DNA from: Rhodocyclaceae bacterium
Lineage (GTDB): Bacteria; Pseudomonadota; Gammaproteobacteria; Burkholderiales; Rhodocyclaceae
Direction: 5' to 3'
Assembly (NCBI GenBank): GCA_019455325.1
Contig: JACFMQ010000010.1
Coordinates: 1-64,000 of the forward strand
Length of the DNA: 64,000 nt
The notes beneath the pieces are model-generated. The model worked only from the letters and a program-made list of their open reading frames with translations. It was not told the origin of the DNA and did no database searches. A program made the position numbers and the translations under genes. Each line of letters begins with the position of its first letter. Positions within the stretch are counted from its first letter, which is position 1. Positions 54,501-61,409 of the stretch are shown here, in pieces.

Positions 54501-56462
54501 ATCAAGAGCAAGCCCGGCGATTGGGCTGGCGTCCAGGCACTGACCGGCGGCACGACGAACCTGCGCGACATCCTCGGCAACATGATCGGCAACGCCGCCA
54601 TGCTGCTCGACAAGGCCGTGAAGAACGAAGCCCGCCTGAAAGTCGCCGACCTCGCCGACGGCACGAAGTCCGGCAAGTGGATGGTCAAGATCGAACCCGG
54701 CGAACGGCCGGTCAAGATCGGCGGCGATCAGGTTCTGGATGCGATGTTCAAGCGCTATGGCATCGCGGCCGATGGCGAAGCGCCGGCCTTCTTCCAGTTC
54801 ATGCTTCGAGGCCAGCCGCCGGCCGGGAACAACGTCGTGGCCGTGCTGCGCGACGGCAAACCGACCTGGTACGAAGTCGGCGACCCGATCCTCTACCGCG
54901 CCCTGACAGCCATCGACCGGCCGGCGCAAAACTGGCTGGTGCGGATGCTCGGCGCACCCAAGCGGATCGGTCAGGCCAGCATCACGGCTACCCCGGACTT
55001 CTGGATGGCGAACATGGCCCGCGACACGCTGATGGGGGCCGTCATGTCGCGCGCAGGCTTCTGGCCGATCCTCGATTCCTTGCAGGGAATGCGGCTGCGC
55101 ATGACCAACGATCAGCTCTACAAGGACTTCATCGCCAACGGCGGCGGCCTGTCCTCGATCTATCTGGATGAGGGCGCGCTACGAAGCAAGCTCAAGCGCT
55201 TCTACCAGCGGCAGGGCATCAACTACAGGACTGTCCTCGATGCCCCGGAAAAGCTGCTCAACGCCATCGAGACGCTGGGTGATGCCTTCGAGATGAGCAC
55301 ACGCTTGGGCGAATACCGCCGGGCCGTCGAGCGCGGCGAGCATCCCCGTCATGCCGCCTACCTCGGGCGCGAGGTCTCGACGGACTTTGCGATGCGCGGT
55401 GATTCGAAGACGCTGGGCTTCCTGTACGACACGGTGATGTTCCTCAAGGCGGCGACGGTCTCATGGGATCGACTGGCGCGCGGCGCGACGATCGACCCGA
55501 ACAGGGGCGCCATCGCGGCGAAGACGTCGGCCATCGCCGGCATGAGCGCGGCGCTCTATCTGCTTAACCGCGACGATCCGCGCTACGCCGATTTGCCGGA
55601 TTGGGACAAGGATTCCAACTGGCACATCTTCGTCGGCGACCAGCATTTCCGCTACCCGAAGATCTGGGAGATCGGGGCCGTCGCCTCGATGGCCGAGCGC
55701 AGCACGGAAAAGCTGATGACCGAAGATCCCGAAGGCTTGGGTAAGGACTTCGCGCGCATCCTCGGCAACACCTTCCACCTCAACCTGATGCCACAGATCA
55801 TCGCTCCACCCTACGAGCAGGCTACCAACCGTAACAGCTTCACCGGCTCGCCCATCGAGACGCCGGGCATGGAGGGCGTGCAATCCTTCCTGCGGGCCAA
55901 GCCCGGCACCAGCGAGACCATGAAGGAGCTTGGCATGGCGACCAAGGACATGCCCGAGTGGGCGCAGGTCAATCCGGCCAGGACGGAGGCGTTGCTCCGA
56001 GGCTATTTCAACACCTGGGGGCTGTACGGCCTGATGCTGACCGACCAGACGTTCTTCGGCGACAAGCTGCCCGAGAAGCGCGCCGACGAGCTGCCTGTGG
56101 TCAGGCGGTTCTACGCCAACGAACCGGCGAAAAACACCAAGTTTGAGAGTGAGTTCTACGACCTGCTGACGGAAGCCCGTCGGCTGCGCGGAACCCTGCG
56201 CGAGCTTGATGAGTTGGGCCTGCGCCAGTTCGCTGACGAGAAGGAGCAAAGCCCGCTGGCCGGCGAGGCGAAGCCGCTGGAGCGTGCGCAGAAGAGCCTA
56301 TCGGCAATCAACCGCGACATGCAGGCCGTCCGCCGCGATCCGGCCCTGACGCCGGCCGAGAAGCGCCAGAAGCTCGATGTGCTGATGGTCGAGCGAAATG
56401 CGCTGCTCAAGGGGGCGGTGTTGGAATCGAAGAAGGTACAGAAGGAGAAGGAAAATGAGTAG
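51525..56462 (+). CDS. giant polyvalent protein with zincin-like motif and LPD38-like domain
   Basis: A 1645-residue protein. Residues 1-210 have hydrophobic helices (NLGSQMVALPVAGLAGLVTEAG). Residues about 215-420 are low-complexity Ala/Gly/Pro/Arg sequence that coincides with the nested gene at 52168-52785. HELAH at 709-713 (IEVAAHELAHLID) is a metallopeptidase-type HExxH motif. The part from about 1140 (ITATPDFWMANMARDTLMGAVMS, DSNWHIFVGDQHFRYPKIWEIGAVASM) resembles large polyvalent-protein domain 38. The C-terminus is coiled coil. Such proteins are packaged and injected with phage or plasmid DNA. It could protect or process incoming DNA or act during ejection. Confidence 0.8.
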   Translation: MSGFELVPLDSSEVVEGGWELAPIEPDRPSVLRNVALNNPATAIGEVAMNLGSQMVALPVAGLAGLVTEAGSVVGLTDKTGADVVHSVGDALTYQPRGELGQTAAQVVAYPFEKLHEAATWAGEKTLQATGSPGAATAVHTAVEGVLPMAAFPAARAGRAALREAESPKAMTARGLLNLHHEPSPAVLQRLMRLSEEEAVALFENWQAKKSGGGNAALGSDGNIRRMAADAEPLPQPEGQGLAQLRRPGRDDLSAMADQFPDVPEGRRPEAGAEPVAVAGAAGPRWELHPGERSLAEASAPDFAPEVLSPDTGWRAGHDNPGGRTGYRLAGDDLAPEIAGAEARPVGGGAVGTDAVSPRFEIPDARWTDFERAGMGEEARNSSADVARADTARRSEPTDAGIAPVADPVQDSLARAERTLSEQGSIAGFIDYYNRYVHDGNTVESFIRHPDGAHSLRVVDRHGTHTVRIPPDFLNQYFDALRDPAKVAEIEVPNRGEMVLGRSLREIDDATLSRLANMSAMAPAARVKVTREIRRREAEMARSEAGRGMPAVAEAVSEPVAEQVRIADKAVTEFDDAALMRIIERPSYGEAAKAKARAEIERRAAIANLPEATPETQAMAAEVQNGKWSPGANYAPFVDQMRAPKAEAGSVADLPAPIRREHIIKDFANVLGATVYEGRVRGKNRLGFFRRGNEETRIKNANDIEVAAHELAHLIDSRVPELSNAWRSDKALREELKSVSYDQKSVPEGFAESVRLWMTQPETLESRAPKVAAWLDDFAAKHEYGPAMKKAQEQMTGWFGQDALNRARSKIGTEKSLAEYFDRAFDKFRQSTVDDLHGIMQMERDLTGKLSPVGPYESARLSRASASIADGAVRFGHPVKNPDGSFKFAGKGLEEILQPVAKNLDDALLYFVGRSANELMAQGREHLFTRGEIDAMLRLKTPERAKAFEEYQAWNRGILDFAEAQGIINPETRRLWQRTQYLPFHRVDQPGGIKSKPGDWAGVQALTGGTTNLRDILGNMIGNAAMLLDKAVKNEARLKVADLADGTKSGKWMVKIEPGERPVKIGGDQVLDAMFKRYGIAADGEAPAFFQFMLRGQPPAGNNVVAVLRDGKPTWYEVGDPILYRALTAIDRPAQNWLVRMLGAPKRIGQASITATPDFWMANMARDTLMGAVMSRAGFWPILDSLQGMRLRMTNDQLYKDFIANGGGLSSIYLDEGALRSKLKRFYQRQGINYRTVLDAPEKLLNAIETLGDAFEMSTRLGEYRRAVERGEHPRHAAYLGREVSTDFAMRGDSKTLGFLYDTVMFLKAATVSWDRLARGATIDPNRGAIAAKTSAIAGMSAALYLLNRDDPRYADLPDWDKDSNWHIFVGDQHFRYPKIWEIGAVASMAERSTEKLMTEDPEGLGKDFARILGNTFHLNLMPQIIAPPYEQATNRNSFTGSPIETPGMEGVQSFLRAKPGTSETMKELGMATKDMPEWAQVNPARTEALLRGYFNTWGLYGLMLTDQTFFGDKLPEKRADELPVVRRFYANEPAKNTKFESEFYDLLTEARRLRGTLRELDELGLRQFADEKEQSPLAGEAKPLERAQKSLSAINRDMQAVRRDPALTPAEKRQKLDVLMVERNALLKGAVLESKKVQKEKENE
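52168..52785 (+). CDS. HNH-like homing endonuclease nested in another frame of the polyvalent gene
   Basis: A 205-residue protein in the +1 frame relative to the host gene. It has its own strong ribosome-binding site (GGGAGG five bases before ATG 52168). The N-terminal half matches the phage HNH family pattern Y-x2-W-x2-M-x2-RC-x-NP ... YGGRGVTIC-x2-W ... LDxDGNYTPENVAW. The C-terminal half has two NUMOD-like helix-turn-helix repeats (MTIQEAGPVIGLPAMTLRRRLL and LSVPEWAKKLGIRVRTLRERIQRG). The usual catalytic His pair is weak (LGRLDLDG), so nuclease activity is uncertain. The host frame stays open across the whole insert. Confidence 0.75.
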   Translation: MQHWAVMATYDAWLRMRNRCLNPKDKDWHNYGGRGVTICPQWLTSFQTFLKDVGPKPERSRLLWLGRLDLDGNYTPENVAWLRHQRQISHRRYCHRIPVGGQAMTIQEAGPVIGLPAMTLRRRLLVRRLDLSEAVQLGRMPYRRDSKFLTHDGQTLSVPEWAKKLGIRVRTLRERIQRGDPSPLTPGLRRSPTRYKTASPAPSAP

Positions 56463-56709
56463 CGAGAAAACCGCCCTGCGCCGCGCGCAGGAACTGACTT
56501 TGAGGCTGCTGGCCGAGATGGAAGCGATGAACGAGCACAGCAACACGCTTCAGGCCATTGGCGATGTGCTTGGCATGGAGGGAGATGCCGTCTCCGCGCG
56601 CCTCAATGAGGTATGGCTACAAGCCACCAGCCTGCCGACACGGATCGGTGCCATGCAGAAGCTGGCCGACACCATGCAGACGCTTGGCATGACGGAGGAT
56701 AAGCGGTGA
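56455..56709 (+). CDS. hypothetical element protein, 84 residues
   Basis: A small helical protein (LRRAQELTLRLLAEMEAMNEHSNTLQAIGDVLGM). It begins inside the end of the polyvalent gene (8-base overlap) and overlaps terS by four bases. No recognised family; its position next to terS may hint at a packaging role. Confidence 0.6.
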   Translation: MSSEKTALRRAQELTLRLLAEMEAMNEHSNTLQAIGDVLGMEGDAVSARLNEVWLQATSLPTRIGAMQKLADTMQTLGMTEDKR

Positions 56710-57317
56710 AGCCCGGCGAACTGACGCAGAAGCAGGAGAACTTCTGCTTGGCCTACATCGAGGCCGGCAACGCCAGCGAAGCCTATCGGCGGGCCTACGA
56801 TGCCGGGAAGATGAAGGACAAGACGATTTGGGAAAGAGCGAGCACACTGCTTGCCAACAGCAAGGTTGCAGCAAGGGTGGCCGAGCTGCGCCAGCAGGCG
56901 GCGAGCGCAGTTGTTGCCAATGAGGCGCGTGTGCTTGAGGAGTTGGCTCGCATCGGCCTGATCGATCCTGGCCGGCTATTTGCCGACGATGGCTCGCTGC
57001 TGCCGATCAAGCAGATGCCACCGGAAGTCCGGGCGGCCATCGCTTCGGTCGAGATCGAGGAGATCGACGCCGACGGCAAGGTGATCGGCCGCGTGAAGAA
57101 GGTCAAGCTGTGGGACAAGAACTCGGCAGCCGACAAGCTGCTGCGGCACTTCGGCAGCTACGAGCGGGACAACCGGCAGCGACCTGGTATCTTCGGTAGT
57201 GTGCCCCGCGATGTGCTGAGGGAACTCGTCGAGCGGTTGGGGGGATCAAGGAGCGCAGGGGGAGATAGGCGTCCATCGTGCATAGACCGTGGCGCGGAAA
57301 GTGGTTTGGGTGGATGA
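56706..57317 (+). CDS. terS: small terminase subunit
   Basis: A 203-residue protein of the terminase_2/TerS type: LTQKQENFCLAYIEAGNASEAYRRAYDAGKMKDKTIWERASTLLANSKVAARVAEL is the DNA-binding helix-turn-helix signature, followed by a domain with EARVLEELARIGLIDPGRLFADDG and a tail. TerS recognises the packaging site. No large subunit follows; attR is 115 bp away. In satellites a lone TerS redirects helper packaging, whereas in a damaged prophage it would be a leftover. Confidence 0.9.
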   Translation: MKPGELTQKQENFCLAYIEAGNASEAYRRAYDAGKMKDKTIWERASTLLANSKVAARVAELRQQAASAVVANEARVLEELARIGLIDPGRLFADDGSLLPIKQMPPEVRAAIASVEIEEIDADGKVIGRVKKVKLWDKNSAADKLLRHFGSYERDNRQRPGIFGSVPRDVLRELVERLGGSRSAGGDRRPSCIDRGAESGLGG

Positions 57318-57353
57318 ATTCAGCGGCTAGAATCGCTGGTAACGACAGTATGG

Positions 57354-57398
57354 GAGTAGCCCGGTGAGTAGCCATATGCCAATCATTATTGATATAAT
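57354..57398 (+). promoter_or_regulatory. outward-facing extended -10 promoter and direct repeats at the right end
   Basis: TG-A-TATAAT at 57390-57398 is a perfect extended -10 element pointing out of the element; the usual -35 position is poor, as expected for such promoters. Just upstream GAGTAGCC occurs twice (57354-57361 and 57366-57373), 12 bp apart, possibly integrase arm sites. Confidence 0.65.
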
Positions 57399-57420
57399 CC
57401 ATTGGAAACATGTGGATAGG

Positions 57421-57456
57421 ATGAATATTGATCTGCTGCACGAACAGTTGAAGTGA
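57421..57456 (+). CDS. 11-codon minicistron ending in the bamC tail
   Basis: ATG at 57421 opens a frame MNIDLLHEQLK whose last seven codons are the regenerated bamC 3' end and whose TGA overlaps the GTG start of the next gene. The element thus replaces bamC by a short translated leader with the original coupling junction. The upstream TGGATAGG is a modest ribosome-binding site. Confidence 0.55.
   Translation: MNIDLLHEQLK
57433..57452 (+). repeat. right attachment site attR
   Basis: A perfect copy of attL (40042-40061). It is followed by GTGATCC, which restores the ancestral AAG-TGA end of bamC overlapping the GTG of the downstream gene. Confidence 0.92.
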
Positions 57457-58220
57457 TCCGCTTCGCATCCCTCGGCAGCGGCAGCCGGGGCAATGCACTG
57501 CTGGTCGAGACGGGGAGCACGCGCGTGCTCCTCGACTGCGGCTTCGGGCTGCGCGAGGCGGTCCGCCGCCTGGAGCGGCTCGGCGTCGCGCCCGATTCCC
57601 TCTCTGCGATCCTCGTCACGCACGAGCACGGCGACCACGTCGGCGGCGTCTTCCGGCTCGCCCGGCGGCACGCGATTCCCGTCTGGCTGACGCACGGCAC
57701 GCTGGCCGCGCTCGCCGGGCGCGAAGAGGCATCGGCGGTCTCCGTCATCGACGGGCACACGGCCTACGCCATCGGCGACCTGCAGATCCTTCCCTACCCG
57801 GTGCCGCACGACGCGCGCGAGCCGGTCCAGTACGTGTTTTCCGACGGCGCGCGGCGCCTCGGCGTGCTCACCGACGCCGGCAGCCTGACGCCGCACCTGG
57901 CGTCGATGCTCGACGCCTGCGACGCGCTGGTCCTCGAATGCAACCACGACGCGGCCATGCTCGCCGCGTCGAGCTATCCGCCGTCGCTCAAGCGCCGCAT
58001 CGCCGGCCGGCTCGGCCACCTCGACAACGCGGCCGCCGCCGCCCTGCTGCAGGAGATCGATTGCCGCCGCCTGCAGCATGTCGTCGCCGCCCATCTGTCG
58101 GAGGAGAACAACCGGCCGGCGCTCGCCGTGGACGCGCTCGCCGGGGCGCTGTCGTGCGCCGCCGACTGGATCGGCGTGGCCGACCAGGAAGAAGGCTTCG
58201 GCTGGCGACAGATCGTCTGA
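57453..58220 (+). CDS. metallo-beta-lactamase-fold hydrolase, former bamC operon partner
   Basis: A 255-residue MBL-fold protein with the zinc motif VTHEHGDHVGG and later His/Asp ligands (VPHDAREP, LTDAG, ECNHD, AHLSEENN), of the YycJ/WalJ-like type. It starts with GTG at 57453 and has no ribosome-binding site of its own, which fits translation coupled to an upstream stop. Before insertion of the element that stop was the bamC TGA. Its function is unknown; the family includes nucleases. Confidence 0.9.
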   Translation: MIRFASLGSGSRGNALLVETGSTRVLLDCGFGLREAVRRLERLGVAPDSLSAILVTHEHGDHVGGVFRLARRHAIPVWLTHGTLAALAGREEASAVSVIDGHTAYAIGDLQILPYPVPHDAREPVQYVFSDGARRLGVLTDAGSLTPHLASMLDACDALVLECNHDAAMLAASSYPPSLKRRIAGRLGHLDNAAAAALLQEIDCRRLQHVVAAHLSEENNRPALAVDALAGALSCAADWIGVADQEEGFGWRQIV

Positions 58221-58272
58221 GCGGCGGGCCGGTGTATCATCGCGGCTTTCGCCGCACCGGGCCCGCTCCGCC

Positions 58273-58905
58273 ATGAAGTTCGCCATCGTCCCCGTCACGC
58301 CCTTTCAGCAGAACGCCACCGTCCTCTGGTGCGAGGCGACGCGCCGCGCCGCGGTCTGCGATCCCGGCGGCGACCTGCCGCAGATCCTGCGCGTCGTCGA
58401 GCGCGAGGGGCTGACGCTGGAGAAGATTCTCGTCACGCACGGCCACATCGACCACGCCGGCGGCGTCGCCGACCTGGCCGAGCAGTACGGGATTCCGGTC
58501 GAAGGTCCGCACGTCGACGACCGCTTCTGGATCGACGGCATGCCCGAGCAGAGCCGGATGTTCGGCTTCCCGAAGGTGCGCGCGTTCACGCCGGACCGCT
58601 GGCTGCAGGACGGCGACCGCGTCACCGTCGGCGAGGCGACGCTCGACGTCATCCACTGTCCCGGACACACGCCGGGGCACGTCGTCTTCTTCCATCCGGA
58701 GAGCCGGCTGGCGCTGGTCGGCGACGTCCTCTTCCAGGGCTCGATCGGCCGCACCGATTTCCCGAAGGGCGACTACGACGCGCTGATCGCCTCGATCCGC
58801 AACCGGCTCTTCCCGCTCGGCGACGACGTCCGCTTCATTCCCGGGCACGGCCCGATGTCCAGCTTCGGCGAGGAGCGCCGCTTCAATCCGTTCGTCGGCG
58901 GCTGA
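58273..58905 (+). CDS. metallo-beta-lactamase-fold hydrolase, GloB/YcbL-like
   Basis: A 210-residue protein with THGHIDHAGG, CPGHTPGHV and LVGDVLFQGSIGRTDF, the pattern of glyoxalase II-like hydrolases. It lacks the C-terminal glutathione-binding domain, so it is closer to E. coli YcbL (type II glyoxalase-like). It lies 52 bp after the preceding MBL gene; both may form an operon. The thioester substrate is not known. Confidence 0.9.
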   Translation: MKFAIVPVTPFQQNATVLWCEATRRAAVCDPGGDLPQILRVVEREGLTLEKILVTHGHIDHAGGVADLAEQYGIPVEGPHVDDRFWIDGMPEQSRMFGFPKVRAFTPDRWLQDGDRVTVGEATLDVIHCPGHTPGHVVFFHPESRLALVGDVLFQGSIGRTDFPKGDYDALIASIRNRLFPLGDDVRFIPGHGPMSSFGEERRFNPFVGG

Positions 58906-58909
58906 GGCC

Positions 58910-61405
58910 TCAGCCGTTCACCTCGCGCAGCCGCCGGGCGAAATCCTCGGCCGGCAGCGGCGGGCTGAACCAGTAGCCCTGGATCTCGTCGCAGCCCGCC
59001 TGCTTCAAAAAATCCTGCTGCGCGGCCGTCTCCACGCCCTCGGCGATGACGCGCAGGCGCAGCGCCTTGGCCATGCCGATGATCGCCGTGGCGATGGCGC
59101 CGTCGTCGTCGTCCGCCGGGATGCCGCGGACGAAGGACTGGTCGATCTTCAGCGTGTCGATCGGAAATCGCTTCAGGTAGGAAAGGCTCGAATAGCCGGT
59201 GCCGAAGTCGTCGAGCGACATCGAGACGCCGGCGGCGGCGAACTCCTGCATCATCGCCACGACCGGGTCGGCGCTGTGCATCAGCATGCCCTCGGTGATC
59301 TCCACTTCGAGCAGCGCCGGCGGCACGCCGTGCGCCGCCAGGATGCCGAGCACGGTGCGCGGCAGCTCGCGGCTGAACTGGCGCGGCGACAGGTTGACCG
59401 CCACCTTCACCGGCCGCAGCCCGGCGTCCAGCCAGGCGCGCAATTGCCGGCAGGCGGCGTCGACCACCCAGCGGCCGATCGGCACGATCAGGCCGGTCTC
59501 CTCGGCCACGGGGATGAACTGCGCCGGCGGCACGCGGTCGCCGGTGGGCGGCTGCCAGCGCAGCAGCGCCTCGGCGCCGACGATGCGGCCCGAGGCGAGG
59601 TCGAGCTGCGGCTGGAAATGAAGCAGGAATTCGTCGCGTTCGAGGGCGCGGCGCAGGCTGCCTTCGAGCTTGAGGCGTTCGAGCGAGCGCAGGTTCATCT
59701 CGCGCGCGTAGTAGAGGAAGCTGCCGTTGCCGAGCTGCTTGGCGCGATACATGGCGACGTCGGCGTTGCGGATCAGCGTGCCGGCGTCGCCGCCGTCTTC
59801 CGGGAACACGGCGATGCCGACGCTGGCCGAGAGCAGCACCTCGTGCTTCTCGATGACGAACGGTTCGGCCAGCGCCGCCAGCAGCTTGCGCGCGACGACG
59901 GCGGCGTCGCCGCGGCGCGCGATGTCGAACAGCGCGACGACGAACTCGTCGCCGCCGGGGTGGGCGACGACGTCCTCCTTGCGCAGGCTGCCGGTCAGGC
60001 GGCGGGCGACCTCGGCGAGCAGCGCGTCGGCCGGCGCGTGGCCGAAGGAGTCGTTGATGTGCTTGAAGCGGTCGAGGTCGACGAAGAGCACGGCGCCGTG
60101 CCCGTGCCGGCGGTGCGCCTCGGCGATCGCCTGTTCGAGCAGCGAATGGAGCAGCGCGCGGTTCGGCAGCCCGGTCAGCGGGTCGTAATAGGCGAGGCGG
60201 TAGATCTGCGCCTCGGCCTGCCGGCGTTCGCTGACGTCGGTGAAGACGAAGCAGTAGTGCGTCGGCAGGTCGTGGTCGTCGCGCACCAGGCTGACCGAGA
60301 CCCAGGCCGGATATTCGTCGCCGTCGCGGCGCCGCAACTGCAGCTCGCCCGACCAGCGTCCCTGGGCGTCGAGGGCGCGGCCGATCTCCGCGCCGCGCGG
60401 CCCGGAGAGGCCGAGGTTCACGGCGGCCGTCGTCTCCCCGAGCACCTGTGCCTCGGCGAAGCCGGCGATGTCGCAGAAGGCCCGGTTCACCGAGACGATG
60501 CGCTCGTCCGCGTCGGCGATGAGGATCGCCTCGCCGGCGCACTCGAAGATGCGCGCGTGCAGGCGCAGCTTCTCGGCCGCCGCCAGCCGGTCGCTGATGT
60601 CCACGAGGTAGCCGATCAGGCCGTTCGGCGCGCCGCCCTCGTCGTACGAAAGCGACAGCGAGACGCTTGCCCAGAAGGTCTCGCCCGATTTTTTGCGCCG
60701 GCGCACGGTCATCTCGCGGCTGCCGTTCTCCAGGAAGGCGTTGCCGAAGCCTTCCGCGCGCTCGTCCTCGTCGGCGTAGAGCAGCAGGATGTTGCGCCCG
60801 ACGATCTCTGCCGCGGCGTAGCCGAACAGGCGCTCGGCGCCCTGGTTCCAGCCGGTGATGTAGCCCTGCGGGTCCATCGTGATCACTGAGTCGTGGATCT
60901 GGTCGAGGATCTGCGCCTGCCGGCGGACCTCGTTCTCGCTGTGCGAGAGCGCGGCCTGGCGCCGGTCGTGGCTGGCGCGCGCGTGCAGCATCGCGGCGAG
61001 CAGCGCGCCGAGGTCGGCGAGGCGGTGCAGGGCCGTTTCGTCGTAGCCGCCGGCGCGGCCGGCGACGCCGACGAAGCCGAGCGTCCGGCCGGCGAAATCG
61101 AGAGCGAAGCCGAGGCGCGCCGGCAGCGCTTCGCCGAACGGCGGCTCGCCGGCCGCCGGCCGGCCGCTGGCCTGCGAACGCCGCTGCAGTTCGGCCCAGG
61201 CGGGATCGGCGGCGGGCGCCTCGCCGAGGACCAGGCAGCCGTCCGGACTGTGCAGCGCGCAGCAGCAGAGCCGGCGGACGGTGTCCTCGGCGAGCGGCCC
61301 GTCGTCGTGGCAGAAGATCAGCCGGTGGAGCTGGGCGGTCAGTTCGAACTCGGAGGTGCCGGCGTCGAAGCCGGGGGTCAGCGACGGTCCGTTCTCCGGC
61401 GCCAT
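58910..61405 (-). CDS. GAF-PAS-PAS-GGDEF-EAL cyclic-di-GMP enzyme
   Basis: An 831-residue cytoplasmic protein: a GAF-like domain (about 20-150), two PAS domains (about 165-285 and 290-405), a diguanylate cyclase domain with intact GGDEF at 484-488, and a phosphodiesterase domain with EAL at 612-614 plus DDFGTGYSSL. Both catalytic signatures are intact, so either activity is possible. No membrane helix is seen; it senses an internal signal. It ends four bases after the convergent GloB-like gene. Confidence 0.93.
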   Translation of the reverse strand: MAPENGPSLTPGFDAGTSEFELTAQLHRLIFCHDDGPLAEDTVRRLCCCALHSPDGCLVLGEAPAADPAWAELQRRSQASGRPAAGEPPFGEALPARLGFALDFAGRTLGFVGVAGRAGGYDETALHRLADLGALLAAMLHARASHDRRQAALSHSENEVRRQAQILDQIHDSVITMDPQGYITGWNQGAERLFGYAAAEIVGRNILLLYADEDERAEGFGNAFLENGSREMTVRRRKKSGETFWASVSLSLSYDEGGAPNGLIGYLVDISDRLAAAEKLRLHARIFECAGEAILIADADERIVSVNRAFCDIAGFAEAQVLGETTAAVNLGLSGPRGAEIGRALDAQGRWSGELQLRRRDGDEYPAWVSVSLVRDDHDLPTHYCFVFTDVSERRQAEAQIYRLAYYDPLTGLPNRALLHSLLEQAIAEAHRRHGHGAVLFVDLDRFKHINDSFGHAPADALLAEVARRLTGSLRKEDVVAHPGGDEFVVALFDIARRGDAAVVARKLLAALAEPFVIEKHEVLLSASVGIAVFPEDGGDAGTLIRNADVAMYRAKQLGNGSFLYYAREMNLRSLERLKLEGSLRRALERDEFLLHFQPQLDLASGRIVGAEALLRWQPPTGDRVPPAQFIPVAEETGLIVPIGRWVVDAACRQLRAWLDAGLRPVKVAVNLSPRQFSRELPRTVLGILAAHGVPPALLEVEITEGMLMHSADPVVAMMQEFAAAGVSMSLDDFGTGYSSLSYLKRFPIDTLKIDQSFVRGIPADDDDGAIATAIIGMAKALRLRVIAEGVETAAQQDFLKQAGCDEIQGYWFSPPLPAEDFARRLREVNG

Positions 61406-61409
61406 GCCG

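Larger units (their letters stand above)
40042..57452. mobile_element. 17.4-kb integrated phage satellite or defective prophage
   Basis: The segment runs from attL to attR with the integrase gene adjacent to attL. Gene order is integrase, RadC-like, Rha-like, toxin-antitoxin genes, AlpA-like regulator, O-like replication initiator, DnaB, small unknown genes, three virion-associated genes, and a small terminase subunit next to attR. All genes point the same way and many overlap by ATGA. There is no recognisable large terminase, portal, protease, capsid, tail, lysis or CI-type repressor gene. The integrase-AlpA-replication-TerS set is that of phage-inducible chromosomal islands, while the large ejection-type proteins point to a podovirus-like ancestor. 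Confidence 0.88.
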
